DNA from: Chloroflexota bacterium
GTDB taxonomy: Bacteria > Chloroflexota > UBA11872 > VXNJ01
Direction of reading: 5' to 3'
Length of the DNA: 7,766 nucleotides
NCBI GenBank assembly: GCA_026708165.1
Contig: JAPOVO010000367.1
Location: 6,749-14,514, forward strand
Shown here: positions 6,173 to 7,766 of the stretch, one piece after another
Position numbering within the stretch: position 1 is the first letter of the stretch
Layout of the letters: every line of letters starts with the position of its first letter
Made by a program: the position numbers and the translations under genes
The notes under the pieces: generated by a model
Seen by the model: only the letters and a program-made list of their open reading frames with translations
Told to the model about the DNA's origin: nothing
Databases searched by the model: none

Positions 6173-7078
6173 ATGATCACGCTTGAAGACGACAGCCTGG
6201 TTTTCAGGTTTCCGCAGGTTCACGAGGACGCGGGGTGTTCGATTGGGTTCCAGCGAACCCTGCGCATTCCGGACGGATGGCGACGCCGCGGCGGCGTGCT
6301 GATGCCGATGTACCAGGCCGAGGCACTGTGGATCGATTTTGGGTGCGGCGACTACCCGTTCGCGGTGAAAGTCGCCGCGGGCAAGTCATGCGCCGTAACC
6401 GGCGATTCGTGGCTCAATCATCTGAACACCGATCCACAGGACTATCTAGTGTTGCCGGAACAACCGTGGCTGGATGGCTTTTGCGTGGCCAAGGGAGTGA
6501 TCCGGCAGTTTGTCGCGATGCCGCTGGGAGAGGGCTATTCGGTGGAGGAGCAGCTGACCGGGGCGGCTGAGCACGGCGGGCTGCAAATCATCGCCTACCC
6601 CATGAAAGCGGAACGCTACGAAGAAATGGTTGCGGACTATGCGGACGACGTGATGTACAGTGGCAAGCTATCTGCGCCAGCGGAGCCGGCGATGGGACTG
6701 GCGCCGGGCGGCCGCATGAGGCAGGAGATATACGAAGACGACTACGGTCTGGATGCGTGGGATCAACGCCACGCCAGCCGGTGCTTCGTCACGATCACAA
6801 ATTCGACCCAATGGCAGGCCATCACGGGTGAGCGTCCCCCGACGTTGCCACCCACTGCCAGGGCATACGCGGAAGCCGGACTGCCCTGGTTCGACTACTA
6901 CGGCGGCGACGTTGAAGCTCTAGCGGAGACCGAGAAGCTGCGGGAGATCGCGAGCGCGACGCAAGTCGGCGCACAGAAAGGCGAAGCGCCGCTGCCCGAG
7001 AACGAGTCCGTCGAAGAGCGCACCGTTATCGGCCTGCGGAGCAAAACTGCGACCCAGGTGCGGGAGATGCCCGCTTGA
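6173..7078 (+). CDS. Conserved-looking protein of unknown function paired with the XRE regulator
   Basis: A 301-residue soluble protein without signal peptide, membrane helix or any catalytic motif I can name. It begins ITLEDDSLVFRFPQVHEDAG and continues with FQRTLRIPD, GGVLMPMYQAEALWIDF, YPFAVKVAAGKSCAVTGDSW (62-80), PQDYLVLPEQPWLDGFCVAKG (88-108, written without a known domain), IRQFVAMPLGEGYSVEEQLT, EHGGLQIIAYPMK, MGLAPGGRMRQEIYEDDYGL (174-193), SRCFVTITNS, GLPWFDYYG and PLPENESV. The dense aromatic/glycine/proline blocks look like a compact, strongly constrained fold. I recall similar uncharacterised proteins in diverse bacteria next to an XRE gene, but cannot verify this. The ATG at 6173 has a good ribosome binding site and overlaps the stop of a possible 14-codon leader frame (6132-6176). 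Co-expression with the XRE gene is likely. Function is unknown; a regulated stress, toxin-antitoxin-like or defence role is speculation. Confidence 0.8.
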   Translation: MITLEDDSLVFRFPQVHEDAGCSIGFQRTLRIPDGWRRRGGVLMPMYQAEALWIDFGCGDYPFAVKVAAGKSCAVTGDSWLNHLNTDPQDYLVLPEQPWLDGFCVAKGVIRQFVAMPLGEGYSVEEQLTGAAEHGGLQIIAYPMKAERYEEMVADYADDVMYSGKLSAPAEPAMGLAPGGRMRQEIYEDDYGLDAWDQRHASRCFVTITNSTQWQAITGERPPTLPPTARAYAEAGLPWFDYYGGDVEALAETEKLREIASATQVGAQKGEAPLPENESVEERTVIGLRSKTATQVREMPA

Positions 7079-7192
7079 CATGCTACCTGCGGGAAAGTGC
7101 CAAGCGGCCCTCGTGGTGATCGAGCCGAGGCGGCGGCAAATGGAGTCTTGAGCGGCACCTATTGAACAGAGAGTTGTTGTAAAGAACCGCCT

Positions 7193-7216
7193 GCCTTCCC
7201 TGTGCAGTGGGGAGGC
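7193..7216 (+). other. Hairpin upstream of the phytoene-dehydrogenase-like gene
   Basis: GCCTTCCC (7193-7200) pairs with GGGGAGGC (7209-7216) over eight positions, one of them a T-G pair, with an eight-base loop. No T-run follows, so it is a poor terminator candidate; it may be an RNA structure in the 5' leader of the next gene. The rest of the 161-base gap shows nothing further. Confidence 0.3.
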
Positions 7217-7239
7217 GATTGATCGAGGATCGGAGTCCG

Positions 7240-7766
7240 ATGCCACAGACCGTTAACTACGACGCGGTCGTGGTCGGTGCGGGGCCGAATGGCTTGTCGG
7301 CCGGGATAGCCATCGCGCAGACGGGGCGTTCGGTGCTTGTGGTGGAGAGGAGAGACACGGTTGGAGGGGGCGCCCGGTCGGCTGCCCTTACGCTGCCAGG
7401 ATTCCTCCACGACGTCTGCTCGGCGGTGCACCCGATGGCAGTTGGCTCGCCGTTCTTTCGCACGCTGCGGCTGTCCGATCACGGCTTGGACTGGGTACAG
7501 CCGCCCGCGCCGCTGGCGCATCCACTGGACGACGGCACGGCAGTAATGATGGAGCGCTCGGTTGAGGCGACCGCCGACGGCCTGGGGTGCGATGCGGCAT
7601 CGTACAGCAGGCTGTTTGGCTCTCTGGTGAAAGACTGGCGCAAGCTGGCCACCGACGTAATGGGACCTCTGCGAGTGCCGCGGCACCCGCTGGTGACCGC
7701 CCGTTTCGGGCTTGCCGGACTGCGGTCTGCGGAGTCGTTAGCCGAGGCCCGCTTCAGCGGCGAGCG
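7240..7766 (+). CDS. Phytoene-dehydrogenase-like FAD oxidoreductase (COG1233 type), N-terminal part
   Basis: The first 175 residues of a flavoprotein that runs off the right edge; no stop occurs in frame. YDAVVVGAGPNGLSAGIAIA (residues 7-26) is the GxGxxG FAD-binding strand-turn-helix in the variant (GAGPNGL) typical of COG1233 carotenoid desaturase/isomerase-like and PYROXD2-like proteins. LVVERRDTVGGGARSA (33-48) supplies the acidic residue at the end of the second strand and the conserved GGGARS segment. FLHDVCSAVHPM (55-66) matches the family's H-D-x-x-S-x-x-H-P block. The family usually has about 500 residues. The ATG at 7240 has GGAG four bases and GAGGA ten bases upstream. Nothing in view points to carotenoid synthesis, and many members act on other or unknown substrates, so no specific function is assigned. 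It is on the same strand as the XRE unit but 161 bases away. Confidence 0.85.
   Translation, partial: MPQTVNYDAVVVGAGPNGLSAGIAIAQTGRSVLVVERRDTVGGGARSAALTLPGFLHDVCSAVHPMAVGSPFFRTLRLSDHGLDWVQPPAPLAHPLDDGTAVMMERSVEATADGLGCDAASYSRLFGSLVKDWRKLATDVMGPLRVPRHPLVTARFGLAGLRSAESLAEARFSGE

Noticed and set aside
6173..7078. Partner of the XRE protein as an ImmA/IrrE-type metallopeptidase
   Set aside because: No HExxH motif occurs in the 301 residues, and the sequence blocks do not resemble that family.
7193..7216. Hairpin as an intrinsic terminator for the XRE unit
   Set aside because: No T-run follows the stem, and it lies only 24 bases before the next start codon.
7159..7686. A 175-codon open frame on the minus strand
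   Set aside because: It is antisense to the phytoene-dehydrogenase-like gene, whose FAD motif is clear; its composition is typical of an antisense shadow.
1..7766. tRNA genes, CRISPR repeats, transposases, integrases
   Set aside because: No cloverleaf-like sequence, regularly spaced repeats or recombinase motifs were seen on either strand.

Overview
The window is GC-rich bacterial DNA of about 7.8 kb, gene-dense but not packed into one operon. Codon use, the immunoglobulin-like repeat and FSE-type C-terminal segment on a secreted lysyl oxidase, and the form of a YIP1 membrane protein remind me of Chloroflexota (Dehalococcoidia/SAR202-like) genomes. That placement is inferred from recalled family resemblance and is only moderately secure. 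No rRNA, tRNA, CRISPR array, transposase or integrase was seen.

Layout. 1-538 (+) is the C-terminal part of a Gfo/Idh/MocA-type dehydrogenase; its reading frame is crossed by a TAG at 11-13. 589-1137 (+) is a YIP1-family membrane protein. 1138-1430 holds no recognisable gene, and 1431-1526 may encode a tiny zinc-ribbon protein. 1576-1928 (+) is a broken MFS transporter N-terminus with a frameshift near 1725. It runs head-on into 1901-3553 (-), a secreted bacterial lysyl oxidase that keeps its copper-ligand histidines and the Lys/Tyr pair expected for the LTQ cofactor, but whose last domain stops early. The simplest reading is that one deletion removed the 3' ends of two convergent genes.

The lysyl oxidase is divergent from 3828-5417 (+), a FAD-dependent oxidoreductase (FAD_oxidored type) starting at TTG behind a strong ribosome binding site. 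After a 292-base gap comes a two-gene unit: a short XRE-family regulator (5710-6063) with its own likely promoter and an almost leaderless start, then a 301-residue conserved-looking protein of unknown function (6173-7078). Finally 7240-7766 (+) is the N-terminal part of a phytoene-dehydrogenase-like FAD enzyme that runs off the right edge.

Functionally the window is rich in oxidoreductases (Gfo/Idh, lysyl oxidase, two unrelated FAD enzymes), with no single pathway linking them. The XRE plus unknown-protein pair is the best candidate for a poorly described system. The MFS/lysyl-oxidase collision is the clearest sign of genome decay.
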